A stretch of 44,709 bases of DNA from an uncultured Bacteroidaceae bacterium (lineage in GTDB: Bacteria; Bacteroidota; Bacteroidia; Bacteroidales; Bacteroidaceae). Numbering within the stretch: position 1 is the first letter of the stretch; each line of letters begins with the position of its first letter. The notes under the pieces are model-generated. The model had not been told where the DNA came from. It worked only from the letters and a program-made list of their open reading frames with translations, and made no database searches. Shown in pieces: positions 15,561-23,170 of this stretch. A program made the position numbers and the translations under genes. The stretch lies in assembly GCA_905234555.1 (NCBI GenBank), contig CAJOHO010000011.1:1-44709 (forward strand), read 5' to 3'.

Positions 15561-16676
15561 ATGAAGAAAATATTCTGGAGTACAGTCGTCGCCATGTTGC
15601 TGGTAGCCTGCTCTGCAGGAGCAGCCAAAGGCGAAAACGAGAAAACACAAGAAACAGAACCCGCGGATAGCTCAGCTACGGAAAAAGTAGAATCAGCAAA
15701 GGTGCTGCCCGACACGCTGACCATTGCCATGTGTGGCGACATCATGATGGGAACGACCTATCCGTCCCGCCAGTTGCCTCCCAACGATGGCAAAGACCTC
15801 TTCCGCGATACGAAAGACATCACGCTGAGAGCCGACTTGGCCGTGGGCAACCTGGAAGGTACACTCTGCGACGGCGGTAACAGCACGAAAGGCTCCGGTC
15901 CTAACAGCTATTCGTTCCGCACCCCTACATCCTACGGCGTGAACCTCAAGGATGCAGGTTACGACTTTATGAGTCAGGCAAATAACCACGCCAACGACTT
16001 CGGCGATACAGGCATCAAATCTACAGAGAAAGTGCTCGACGAACAAGGAATCAAGTATGCCGGAATCAGCGGTCGGGTGGAATCAGCGATTGTGGAGCGC
16101 AATGGTGTGAAGTACGGACTGTGCGCCTTTGGACATAACCGCTACACGCTGAAGCATAAAGATATAGCCACCGTAAAACGCATCCTTGCCGACTTACGTC
16201 CCAAGTGCGACATCCTTGTGGTTTCGTTCCATGGTGGTGCTGAAGGAAAAGATAAGACCCATCTGCCTCAAGGCACAGAAACCTTCCTGGGTGAAGACCG
16301 TGGTGCACTCCGCGATTTTGCTCACCTGTGTATCGACAACGGAGCTGACGTGATTTACGGGCACGGTCCTCATGTTACCCGCTGCGTAGAGGTTTATAAA
16401 AACCACTTCATTGCATACTCATTAGGTAATTTCTGCACCCCCTACGGCATCAATGTCAGCGGTATCAGCGGTCATGCGCCTGTGGTGGAAATCCAGATTA
16501 ACAGCAAGGGTGAGTTCCTGCAGGGCAAAATCCATTCGTTCATCCAACAGAAGGGTGTAGGTCCTCGTCTCGACACTACTAACAGCGTTGCCCGCCAGAT
16601 GAAATCGCTCACCGAAAGCGACATCAAGAACCCCACCTTCACCATTGACAACGAAGGAAATATCCGTAAACGGTAA
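15561..16676 (+). CDS. CapA-family lipoprotein (PGA_cap metallophosphatase fold)
   Basis: The 371-residue protein starts with a lipoprotein signal (MKKIFWSTVVAMLLVAC, lipobox LVAC before Ser) and a Glu/Ser/Thr linker. The CapA domain follows with metal-site motifs: AMCGDIMMG near residue 60, GNLEGTLCD, SQANNHANDFGDTG, FHGGAE and GHGPHVTRC. This is the calcineurin-like fold found in poly-gamma-glutamate synthesis protein CapA and in related enzymes of unknown substrate. No capB or capC lies nearby, so poly-glutamate synthesis is unlikely and the true substrate is unknown; a surface or periplasmic hydrolase is a fair guess. I chose ATG 15561 over the in-frame TTG at 15555 because it begins the signal peptide. 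Its last codons and stop (CGT AAA CGG TAA) are already part of the GTAAACR repeat that fills the spacer. Confidence 0.85.
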   Translation: MKKIFWSTVVAMLLVACSAGAAKGENEKTQETEPADSSATEKVESAKVLPDTLTIAMCGDIMMGTTYPSRQLPPNDGKDLFRDTKDITLRADLAVGNLEGTLCDGGNSTKGSGPNSYSFRTPTSYGVNLKDAGYDFMSQANNHANDFGDTGIKSTEKVLDEQGIKYAGISGRVESAIVERNGVKYGLCAFGHNRYTLKHKDIATVKRILADLRPKCDILVVSFHGGAEGKDKTHLPQGTETFLGEDRGALRDFAHLCIDNGADVIYGHGPHVTRCVEVYKNHFIAYSLGNFCTPYGINVSGISGHAPVVEIQINSKGEFLQGKIHSFIQQKGVGPRLDTTNSVARQMKSLTESDIKNPTFTIDNEGNIRKR

Positions 16677-16713
16677 ACAGTAAACGGTAAACAGTAAACG
16701 GTAAACGGTAAAC
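16668..16713 (+). repeat. Tandem GTAAACR heptamers
   Basis: Seven consecutive copies of a 7-base unit GTAAAC(G/A) run from the last codons of the capA-like gene to just before the start of the first kinase. The repeat supplies the upstream stop codon and an unstructured A-rich leader for the downstream gene. A diverged version is at 19087-19147. Confidence 0.8.
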
Positions 16714-16718
16714 ATTCC

Positions 16719-17336
16719 ATGCACATCGGAATAGCAGGAAATATAGGCAGTGGTAAGACAACGCTGACGCGGATGTTGGCGAAGCACTACGGCTGGACAC
16801 CCTTCTTCGAGGCGGTGGAGGAGAATCCGTATATCGAGGATTACTACAGCGACATCAAGCGTTGGTCGTTCTGTCTCGAAGTGTTCTTCCTGAAGCACCG
16901 TTTCGAAGACCTGCTGAAGATTGGTCAGTCGCAGACAACCTTCATCCAAGACCGCACCATCTTCGAAGGCGTGTATGTCTTTACGGAGAACAACCGCCGA
17001 ATGGGTAACATGTCCGACCGCGACTACCAGACTTACATAGACCTGTTTGAGTCGATGATGATGGTGGCGAAGCTGCCCGACCTCATGATTTACCTGCGTG
17101 CCTCTGTTCCCCACCTCGTGGGCAATATCCAGAAACGAGGACGTGAATACGAGCAAGCCATGCAACTGGAATACCTCAAGAACCTGAACGAACTGTACGA
17201 AGACTTCATCTTCAACAAATACAAAGGCCGAGTGCTGACCATCGACGTAGATAACCTGGATTACGAGCACAATCCCAACGATTTTGCCTCCATCATCGAC
17301 CGCATCGACGGACTCCTCTTCGGTCTTTTTACATAA
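16719..17336 (+). CDS. Deoxynucleoside kinase (copy 1)
   Basis: The 205-residue cytosolic kinase of the dNK/dCK/dGK family phosphorylates deoxynucleosides for salvage. Motifs are the P-loop GNIGSGKTTL (7-16), the substrate-side FEAVEENPYIEDYY (with Glu as catalytic base candidate), QDRTIFE (the family's D-R-S-like motif), and the lid arginines in QKRGREYEQ. It is followed 46 bp later by a paralog of the same length, the arrangement known from bacterial pairs with complementary base specificity, so a role split (for example deoxyadenosine versus deoxyguanosine) is plausible. Base specificity cannot be read from the sequence with certainty. It has no promoter of its own and is probably read through from the capA-like gene. 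Confidence 0.9.
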   Translation: MHIGIAGNIGSGKTTLTRMLAKHYGWTPFFEAVEENPYIEDYYSDIKRWSFCLEVFFLKHRFEDLLKIGQSQTTFIQDRTIFEGVYVFTENNRRMGNMSDRDYQTYIDLFESMMMVAKLPDLMIYLRASVPHLVGNIQKRGREYEQAMQLEYLKNLNELYEDFIFNKYKGRVLTIDVDNLDYEHNPNDFASIIDRIDGLLFGLFT

Positions 17337-17382
17337 AGTTACTTGTATTCTTCATTTTTCACTCTTCACTCTTCATTCAACA

Positions 17383-17997
17383 ATGCATATCGCAGTAGCT
17401 GGAAATATTGGATGTGGCAAGACCACACTCACGCGGATGCTCGCCAAGCGTTATGGCTGGGAACCGCGCTACGAACCCGTTGACAACAATCCATACCTTG
17501 CCGACTTCTATGCCGACATGGAACGCTGGTCGTACAACCTGCAAATCTATTTCCTGAACAAACGGTTTAAGGAGGTGGTGGAAATCTCGAAGACAGACAA
17601 AGTGATTATCCAGGATCGCACCATCTTCGAGGATGCACGAATCTTCGCCACCAACCTGCACAATCAGGGAATGATGTCGGATCGCGACTTCCAGACCTAC
17701 GAAGAACTGTTCGAGCTGATGATGTCGCTGGTGCGCCTGCCCGACCTCATGATTTATATCCGTTCGAGTATCCCTACGCTGGTGGCACAGATCCAAAAAC
17801 GAGGACGCGAATACGAGCAGACCATCCGCATCGATTATCTGAAAGGACTGAGCGACCTCTATGAGAAATGGATTGACACCTATACAGGTCCACTCATCAT
17901 CGTGGACGGCGACACGGTGAAGTTCGGCGAAAGCCCTGAAGCTTTCCAGCAAGTCACAGACATGATTGATGCCAAACTCTTCGGTCTGTTCTCTTAA
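17383..17997 (+). CDS. Deoxynucleoside kinase (copy 2)
   Basis: The 204-residue paralog of the preceding kinase has P-loop GNIGCGKTTL, YEPVDNNPYLADFY, QDRTIFEDARIFA and the lid QKRGREYEQ. The two are roughly half identical overall, with identical lid segments, which suggests an old tandem duplication. Differences near the substrate pocket (PVDNN versus AVEEN; NLQIYFLNKRF versus CLEVFFLKHRF) are where specificity would differ. The start is set at the ATG at 17383 because similarity to copy 1 begins exactly there; a longer in-frame extension upstream encodes the spacer repeat and is not conserved. The gene ends in a terminator that overlaps its stop codon. Confidence 0.9.
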   Translation: MHIAVAGNIGCGKTTLTRMLAKRYGWEPRYEPVDNNPYLADFYADMERWSYNLQIYFLNKRFKEVVEISKTDKVIIQDRTIFEDARIFATNLHNQGMMSDRDFQTYEELFELMMSLVRLPDLMIYIRSSIPTLVAQIQKRGREYEQTIRIDYLKGLSDLYEKWIDTYTGPLIIVDGDTVKFGESPEAFQQVTDMIDAKLFGLFS

Positions 17998-18029
17998 GCC
18001 CAAATCCTAATGATTTATTTGGGCTAAAA
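17997..18029 (+). terminator. Terminator of the kinase operon
   Basis: AGCCCAAAT (17997-18005) pairs with ATTTGGGCT (18017-18025) starting within the stop codon region of the second kinase. The tail is AAAAC rather than T-rich on the plus strand. Confidence 0.6.
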
Positions 18030-18090
18030 CGGATCAGCGGATTTCTCCGATTGGTAGAGGCTGGCTAAAAAGATAAACGTATAGATATGA

Positions 18091-18122
18091 GAAATCTCCA
18101 GCCTGAACGGACTGGAGATTTC
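18091..18122 (-). terminator. Hairpin downstream of tRNA-Leu
   Basis: GAAATCTCCAG (18091-18101) pairs perfectly with CTGGAGATTTC (18112-18122) just beyond the 3' end of the minus-strand tRNA; it faces the kinase operon on the other side and may serve both. Confidence 0.65.
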
Positions 18123-18133
18123 CTTATTTACGG

Positions 18134-18216
18134 TACCGAAAGCGGGACTCGAACCCGCACAGCCTTGCGGCCAAGGGATTTTAAGTCCCTCGTGTCTACC
18201 ATTCCACCATTTCGGC
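18134..18216 (-). tRNA. tRNA-Leu (anticodon TAA)
   Basis: The 83 nt cloverleaf on the minus strand has acceptor arm GCCGAAA/TTTCGGT with discriminator A, D-loop with TGGTAGAC, anticodon loop CTTAAAA (anticodon TAA, reading UUA), a class II variable arm and T-arm GCGGGTTCGAGTCCCGC. The 3' CCA is not encoded in full (ACCG follows), so it is probably added enzymatically. Promoter at 18281-18312. Confidence 0.95.
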
Positions 18217-18280
18217 AGCATCATGGCACTTCCCTGTCTGCGGCAGACAAAAAACAGGAAGATTTTTGCCATTTGCGCTG

Positions 18281-18312
18281 CAAAGTTAAGACTTTCTTTT
18301 GATTTGTGCAAA
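18281..18312 (-). promoter_or_regulatory. Promoter of tRNA-Leu
   Basis: On the minus strand TTTG (18309-18312) and TAACTTTG (18281-18288) are exactly 20 bp apart. The start would lie about 60 nt upstream of the tRNA. Confidence 0.75.
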
Positions 18313-18362
18313 CTTCTGCAAGAAAAAAGCCTCGGAATGATAGAAGTGTAAAAAAAAAAGAG

Positions 18363-18370
18363 TAAATTTG
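18363..18370 (+). promoter_or_regulatory. -7 box next to the start codon of the 18380 gene
   Basis: TAAATTTG ends only 9 bases before the ATG at 18380, so transcription would begin within a few bases of the start codon and give a leaderless or near-leaderless message. There is no clear -33 box. Confidence 0.45.
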
Positions 18371-18379
18371 CAGGTGATT

Positions 18380-19072
18380 ATGATCACACCGTCGGATCAC
18401 ATACGCAAATGCATCGAGCAAGAGCAGTGGGATTTGCTCACGACGCTCTTCCAACGACTGTCGAACGCAGAGTTCAGACGGTTGGAGCAGACCATCCGCC
18501 AAAACATCCTGCCGACCCTGCCGAACAACACTTTCTGGGCAGCACTCCTACACCTTATTAATTATAGGGAACAGGCGTTCATCTCAGGCATCATGGCAAT
18601 CGAGCATCTGGCAAACGACGGGGCACTCCGTTTCGATTCACCTGAAGCTTTGCAGTTAGCACAGCGGATGAACGAGACGCAGGTGTTGAAGATGATGGAT
18701 ATGGCGGTGCCGCTCTTGCGGACGGAAGAGCAGGTCAACGGTCTGTTCCACCTCTTCCATGTTGATGACGAACGTCAGCAGATACGGGTATTGCTCCGAC
18801 TCCACACGCCACTTGCCTACTTCTTGATTTTCAAGTTGCTGTGTCATGCAACCAACAGCCGCGAACTGGCACTTCAATGTTGCAAGGCGGTGCAGAAACG
18901 AGGCGACGACCTGTCCTACAACATGGTGAGCATCCTGCGCGAATACTTCGGACTCACGGAAATTCGTTCGCAACTCTCTCTCCACATCGAACCCTACGAG
19001 CTTAGCTACCTCGATCAGTCCTACGAGCGCTTCTGCTACGCTCTAGAAGGGAAAAAGCCTAAAGTTTTTTAA
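18380..19072 (+). CDS. Conserved-looking all-helical protein, unknown
   Basis: The 230-residue soluble protein has no signal peptide or membrane segment and is predicted by eye to be almost entirely alpha-helical (DHIRKCIEQEQWDLLTTLF, RRLEQTIRQNILPTL, ALQLAQRMNETQVLKMMDM). The rhythm of helices about 20 residues long looks like a repeat-type scaffold, but no named repeat is recognised. Codon use matches the housekeeping neighbours, so it is probably native. The start is set at ATG 18380; the upstream in-frame TTG at 18368 is part of the -7 box. It stands alone between tRNA-Leu (opposite strand) and the S8 protease, with a repeat-filled spacer downstream. Confidence 0.7.
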   Translation: MITPSDHIRKCIEQEQWDLLTTLFQRLSNAEFRRLEQTIRQNILPTLPNNTFWAALLHLINYREQAFISGIMAIEHLANDGALRFDSPEALQLAQRMNETQVLKMMDMAVPLLRTEEQVNGLFHLFHVDDERQQIRVLLRLHTPLAYFLIFKLLCHATNSRELALQCCKAVQKRGDDLSYNMVSILREYFGLTEIRSQLSLHIEPYELSYLDQSYERFCYALEGKKPKVF

Positions 19073-19086
19073 TGAAGAATGCACAT

Positions 19087-19147
19087 TAAACGGTAAACAG
19101 TAAACTGTAAACAATAAACTGTAAACCATAAACATTAAACATAAAAT
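19087..19147 (+). repeat. Degenerate GTAAACR/ATAAAC repeat
   Basis: About eight imperfect copies of a 7-8 base A-rich unit (GTAAACAG, TAAACTG, ATAAAC) fill the 78 bp spacer before the S8 protease start, matching the theme at 16668-16713. Confidence 0.7.
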
Positions 19148-19150
19148 CAA

Positions 19151-20917
19151 ATGAAACGACTGATTATCATGACATTGGTGGCACTCTTATGCTCAGCAGT
19201 CAGTGCCCAGGAAAAGGCGTTCACACCCAGCTACAAATATCGTGTGACGCTCAAGGACAAGAAAGCAACGACTTTCTCAGTGAAACACCCCGAACAGTTC
19301 CTGTCGGAAAAAGCGATTCAGCGTCGCAAACGCCAAGGACTGAAAATCGACCAGACCGACATTCCCGTCTGTCAGGTTTATCTGAATCAGATTAGTGCCA
19401 AAGGTGCCAAGATTGTCCACACCAGCAAGTGGAACAACACAGCGCTGGTGCAGGTGACAGACACCACCGTGATGGATGCTGTGCTGGCGCTTCCCTGCGT
19501 GACTGCTGTTCGCAAGGTGGCTACCTATCTCAAACCAGACCGTCACAACACCACCGACCGATTCTCACTTATCAAGAGTGTCTCGGAAGAGCCTGAGGAA
19601 GAAGATGATGATGCTTACGAAGCCTACGAACCAGGCGAGGAACATGCTGATGCAGATGAGGACGAAGACGATTCTATGGAGCAATTACTGAGAACACAAA
19701 TCAAGAGTTCTTTGGATGAGTCGTTCGAAGAGGTATATGGTGATGTGACTCGACTGCCGAAGGCTAAACAGGACTCTATCCATATCACCACCGAAACCAT
19801 CATCAACCTCGCCATCGACCAAACCCATAAAGAGAGTCAAAGTGCTGACGATGAGGAAGAAGAGGATGTGGTCATTGAGGACGATGAGGACGATGAGGAC
19901 GAACATGTCGTTCTTGCCGACCCCATCGAACCCACCGAAGAGATGGTGCTCAACGCGTTGGCTGAGACCATGGGCAGAACATCCGAAGATGTACAGCCGA
20001 AGGATGAGATTGACTACGGCAAAGGTTACGGACAGATCAACATGCTCAACGGCATCGCCCTTCACAAGCAAGGCTACAAAGGAAAAGGAATGACCATCGC
20101 CGTGATCGACGGCGGATTCTACAACGCCGACATCATCCCTGCCCTTCAGAATGTGGATATTCTGGGCGTTCGCGACTTCGTCAACCCAGGTGTGGATAAC
20201 GTCTTTGAAGAAGAAAGTCATGGTATGATGGTGCTCTCCACCATCGGGACCAACCAGCCTGGTCTGATGATTGGAACAGCTCCTGAAGCTTCGTTCTACC
20301 TGCTCCGCAGCGAAGACGGCTACACTGAGCAGCTGGTGGAGGAAGATAACTGGTGTGCTGCTATCGAGTATGCTGACAGCGTAGGTGTGGATGTCGTCAA
20401 CACTTCACTGGGTTACACCAAGTTCGACAACCCTGCCGACAACGTGAAATACTGGGAACTCGACGGACATACCCACCTCGCTTCCAACTCAGCCTCTATG
20501 GCTGCATCGAAGGGAATGGTGCTTTGCCAATCCGCTGGTAATGAGGCTTCTTACAGTGCTTGGAAACTCATCGGTGTTCCTGCCGATGCCGACAACATCC
20601 TGTCTGTCGGCGCCCTTCGTCCCGATGGCGTGAACACCTATTTCTCTTCACTTGGTAACAGCGCCGACGGACGCATCAAGCCCGACGTTTGTGCACAGGG
20701 TGAAGACTGCGCCGTAATGGGCACCAACGGTCAGATGACCCAGGCCGACGGAACCTCTTTTTCTTCACCCATCATGTGCGGAATGGTTGCTTGCTTCTGG
20801 CAGGCCAACCCCAAACTGACAGCCAAGCAGGTGGTAGAAGCTGTTCGTGCCCTCGGTCACAACGTTGCCCATCCCGACAACGTCTTCGGCTACGGCACAC
20901 CCAACTTCGGAAAATAA
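19151..20917 (+). CDS. Secreted subtilisin-family (S8) serine protease with acidic insert
   Basis: The 588-residue exported protease has a signal peptide (cleavage near SAVSAQ, residue 20), an inhibitor-like propeptide (about 27-125) and an extremely acidic stretch (about 144-283, with EEPEEEDDD, EDEDD and EDDEDDEDE runs). The catalytic domain from about 290 carries Asp320 (AVIDGG), His357 (EESHGMMV), Asn464 (SAGNEA) and Ser536 (ADGTSFSSP). All four key residues are present, so it should be active. The protein ends directly after the catalytic domain (NVFGYGTPNFGK) with no sorting tail. The acidic insert sits between propeptide and catalytic domain; it may bind calcium, act as a processing linker, or keep the zymogen soluble, which is inference. 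The gene has no visible promoter and is followed 63 bp later by xseA. Confidence 0.9.
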   Translation: MKRLIIMTLVALLCSAVSAQEKAFTPSYKYRVTLKDKKATTFSVKHPEQFLSEKAIQRRKRQGLKIDQTDIPVCQVYLNQISAKGAKIVHTSKWNNTALVQVTDTTVMDAVLALPCVTAVRKVATYLKPDRHNTTDRFSLIKSVSEEPEEEDDDAYEAYEPGEEHADADEDEDDSMEQLLRTQIKSSLDESFEEVYGDVTRLPKAKQDSIHITTETIINLAIDQTHKESQSADDEEEEDVVIEDDEDDEDEHVVLADPIEPTEEMVLNALAETMGRTSEDVQPKDEIDYGKGYGQINMLNGIALHKQGYKGKGMTIAVIDGGFYNADIIPALQNVDILGVRDFVNPGVDNVFEEESHGMMVLSTIGTNQPGLMIGTAPEASFYLLRSEDGYTEQLVEEDNWCAAIEYADSVGVDVVNTSLGYTKFDNPADNVKYWELDGHTHLASNSASMAASKGMVLCQSAGNEASYSAWKLIGVPADADNILSVGALRPDGVNTYFSSLGNSADGRIKPDVCAQGEDCAVMGTNGQMTQADGTSFSSPIMCGMVACFWQANPKLTAKQVVEAVRALGHNVAHPDNVFGYGTPNFGK

Positions 20918-20980
20918 ATCCGAACACTCCGATTCCCCAAAAACCGTAATTCCGTAAATCAGTAAAATCCATAAATTCCC

Positions 20981-22276
20981 TTGCCATTCCTTTCCCTCTA
21001 CGAACTCAACAACCTCGTTCATGAGTTGTTCGACCTTCACCTCGCCCGCACGTTCTGGCTGCAAGCCGAACTGAGTGAGGTGAGGGAGAACCGTGGGCAC
21101 TGCTTTCTGGAGTTCGTGCAGAAAGAGGAACAGGGCAACGGGCTGTTGGCAAAGGCTCGCGGACAGGTATGGGCAAACACGTGGGCGATGCTCCGACCCT
21201 ACTTCGAACGCACCACCCACCAGCAACTCACAGCTGGCATGCAGGTGCTGGTGGAAGTGAAAGTCACTTTCCACGAGGTCTATGGCTATGCCCTCAACGT
21301 CATCGACATCGACCCCACCTACACCTTGGGGGACATCGCCCGTCGCCGACGGGAAATCCTCCAGCAACTCGAACGCGAAGGAGTGCTGACTATGAACAAG
21401 GAGATTCCCCTGCCCCGTCTGCTCCAGCGCATTGCCGTCATCTCGTCAGCTTCAGCAGCTGGCTTTCAGGACTTTGAGCGACAACTCGCCGACAACCACC
21501 ACCATCTGGCGTTTCACACACGTCTCTTTCCTGCCGTGATGCAGGGAAGCGAAGTGGAAGGCAGTATCATCCGCGCCCTCAATGCCATCCTCAACGACGA
21601 TGTCCCCTGGGATGCAGTCGTCATCATACGCGGAGGCGGTAGCACATCCGATCTCACAGGTTTCGACACCCTTACCCTGGCAGAGAACGTAGCTCAGTTT
21701 CCCTTACCTATCATCACGGGCATCGGTCACGAACGCGACGACACCGTCATCGACATGGTCTCCCACACACGTGTGAAGACACCGACGGCAGCCGCAGAGT
21801 TCCTCGTCCACCATCAGTTACTGGAACTGGAGGCCCTCAACACGCTCGCCGAAACCATCACCCGTTCCGCCACACAGATTCTTCAGCAGGAGAAACAGCG
21901 GATGGTGATGCTCACAAGTCAGTTGCCCACCCTCTTTCATGTGAGACGAACCCGAGAGGAAATAAAGTTCCAGCAACTGCTGAGCAGTGTGAGTTCTCAG
22001 ATTGTCCACCAGTTGCAACGCTACGACCACCACATATACCTCACTTCCCAGCGCCTCACTAACGCCACGGAGACCCTGCTTTCGCAGTGGCAGCACCGCC
22101 TTGCCCTTGCAGAAAAGCAAATACAAAGCGCACAGCCCGACCATCTGCTACGACTTGGGTTCAGCATTACTCGCTTCAACGGCAAGGCCGTCACCCAAGC
22201 AAGCCAAGTCCAGCCTGGTGATCTCCTCACCACCACCCTGGCAGAAGGCGATTTCAAGTCCATTGTCACTGAATAA
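20981..22276 (+). CDS. xseA: Exodeoxyribonuclease VII large subunit
   Basis: The 431-residue large subunit of the single-strand-specific nuclease works with XseB in DNA repair. The OB-fold N-terminus begins at once (SLYELNNLVHELFD, then FWLQAELSEVRENRGHCFLEF), followed by the catalytic core with RIAVISSASAAGFQDFE, VVIIRGGGSTSDLTGFD and GIGHERDDTVIDMVSHTRVKTPTAAAEFLV. A coiled-coil segment (about 285-400) binds the small subunit, and the C-terminal segment ends GDFKSIVTE. There is no ATG near the family start; TTG at 20981 is the best initiator because the conserved OB-fold starts two residues later. It is followed 31 bp later by xseB in the same direction, a natural operon. Confidence 0.92.
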   Translation: MPFLSLYELNNLVHELFDLHLARTFWLQAELSEVRENRGHCFLEFVQKEEQGNGLLAKARGQVWANTWAMLRPYFERTTHQQLTAGMQVLVEVKVTFHEVYGYALNVIDIDPTYTLGDIARRRREILQQLEREGVLTMNKEIPLPRLLQRIAVISSASAAGFQDFERQLADNHHHLAFHTRLFPAVMQGSEVEGSIIRALNAILNDDVPWDAVVIIRGGGSTSDLTGFDTLTLAENVAQFPLPIITGIGHERDDTVIDMVSHTRVKTPTAAAEFLVHHQLLELEALNTLAETITRSATQILQQEKQRMVMLTSQLPTLFHVRRTREEIKFQQLLSSVSSQIVHQLQRYDHHIYLTSQRLTNATETLLSQWQHRLALAEKQIQSAQPDHLLRLGFSITRFNGKAVTQASQVQPGDLLTTTLAEGDFKSIVTE

Positions 22277-22307
22277 GAAAAGAAAGAAGAGTGAAGAATT
22301 ATGAATT

Positions 22308-22535
22308 ATGAAAACTATGAATAAAGCCAACCTCACCTACACCGAAGCCATGAACCGCCTCGAAACCATCGTCAGTAAAATCGAGAGCGGACAGATGGAC
22401 ATCGACTCCCTGACCGACCACTTGAAAGAGGCCAAGGAACTCGTCACTTTCTGCAAGCAGAAACTCACTCAGGTGGATCAAGACGTCAAAAAAATCCTGA
22501 ACGACGAATCCGCTCCAAATGTGAAAGAAAACTAA
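22308..22535 (+). CDS. xseB: Exodeoxyribonuclease VII small subunit
   Basis: The 75-residue all-helical protein matches XseB: LTYTEAMNRLETIVSKIESG, then a DIDSLTDHLKEAKEL helix and FCKQKLTQVDQDVKKIL. It binds the coiled coil of XseA and keeps it active. The usual family length is 70-85. ATG 22308 and ATG 22317 are both possible; the shorter one starts nearer to the conserved part. The spacer in front carries a GAAGAGTGAAGAATTATGAATTATG-like simple repeat. Confidence 0.9.
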   Translation: MKTMNKANLTYTEAMNRLETIVSKIESGQMDIDSLTDHLKEAKELVTFCKQKLTQVDQDVKKILNDESAPNVKEN

Positions 22536-22550
22536 AAGAAAGGGCTGATT

Positions 22551-22582
22551 GTTGGTCAGTTCAAGAATTTTTCGTAACTTTG
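22551..22582 (+). promoter_or_regulatory. Promoter of ndk
   Basis: TTG at 22552-22554 and TAACTTTG at 22575-22582, 20 bp apart. The leader would be about 120 nt, longer than for the neighbours. Confidence 0.7.
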
Positions 22583-22708
22583 CAGCGAAAATGGGCATCA
22601 AGCACCCGGATTTTCGTGCAAAATCCCCATTCCATGCAGGTTCTGAGCAGTTTTTAGGTATCAGGACCCACGCTCAGAATAAAACAATTGAAAGAAACCA
22701 ATTGACAA

Positions 22709-23170
22709 ATGGAGAAAACCCTTGTAATACTCAAACCATGTGCCGTACAACGTGCCATTGTAGGACAAGTGACAGCACGTTTTGAGCGTAAAGGCTTACG
22801 ACTGGCAGGAATGAAAATGATGCAGTTGACCGACGAACTCCTCAATGAGCATTATGCTCACTTGGCTTCTAAACCCTTCTTCCAGCGAATCAAGAATTCC
22901 ATGATGGCAGCACCGGTGATCTGCTGCTGCTACGAAGGAGTAGATGCCGTGGAGACCGTTCGCGCCATGACTGGTTCCACCAATGCCCGTAAAGCAGCCC
23001 CTGGCACCATCCGCGGCGACTTCGGTATGAGTTTCCAGGAAAACATCATCCACACATCCGACTCTCCGGAAAATGCCGTCGTTGAGTTGAACCGATTCTT
23101 CCGTCAAGAAGAAATCTTCGACTACAATCAGGCTCCATTCCAATTCTTATATGCAAATGATGAATATTAA
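22709..23170 (+). CDS. ndk: Nucleoside diphosphate kinase
   Basis: The 153-residue cytosolic enzyme transfers the terminal phosphate of nucleoside triphosphates to diphosphates via a phospho-histidine. The active-site His115 is in NIIHTSDSPENAVVE; other family marks are TLVILKPCAVQR at the N-terminus, ERKGLRLAGMKMMQL, and GSTNARKAAPGTIRGDFG. Length is normal. The gene has its own promoter and overlaps the start of the next gene by 20 bp, so the M23 protein downstream is likely co-transcribed. With two deoxynucleoside kinases 5 kb upstream the region is rich in nucleotide salvage functions. Confidence 0.95.
   Translation: MEKTLVILKPCAVQRAIVGQVTARFERKGLRLAGMKMMQLTDELLNEHYAHLASKPFFQRIKNSMMAAPVICCCYEGVDAVETVRAMTGSTNARKAAPGTIRGDFGMSFQENIIHTSDSPENAVVELNRFFRQEEIFDYNQAPFQFLYANDEY

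Noticed and set aside
16668-16713. CRISPR-like array
   Set aside because: Units are only 7 bases, directly adjacent and without unique spacers; no cas genes are near.
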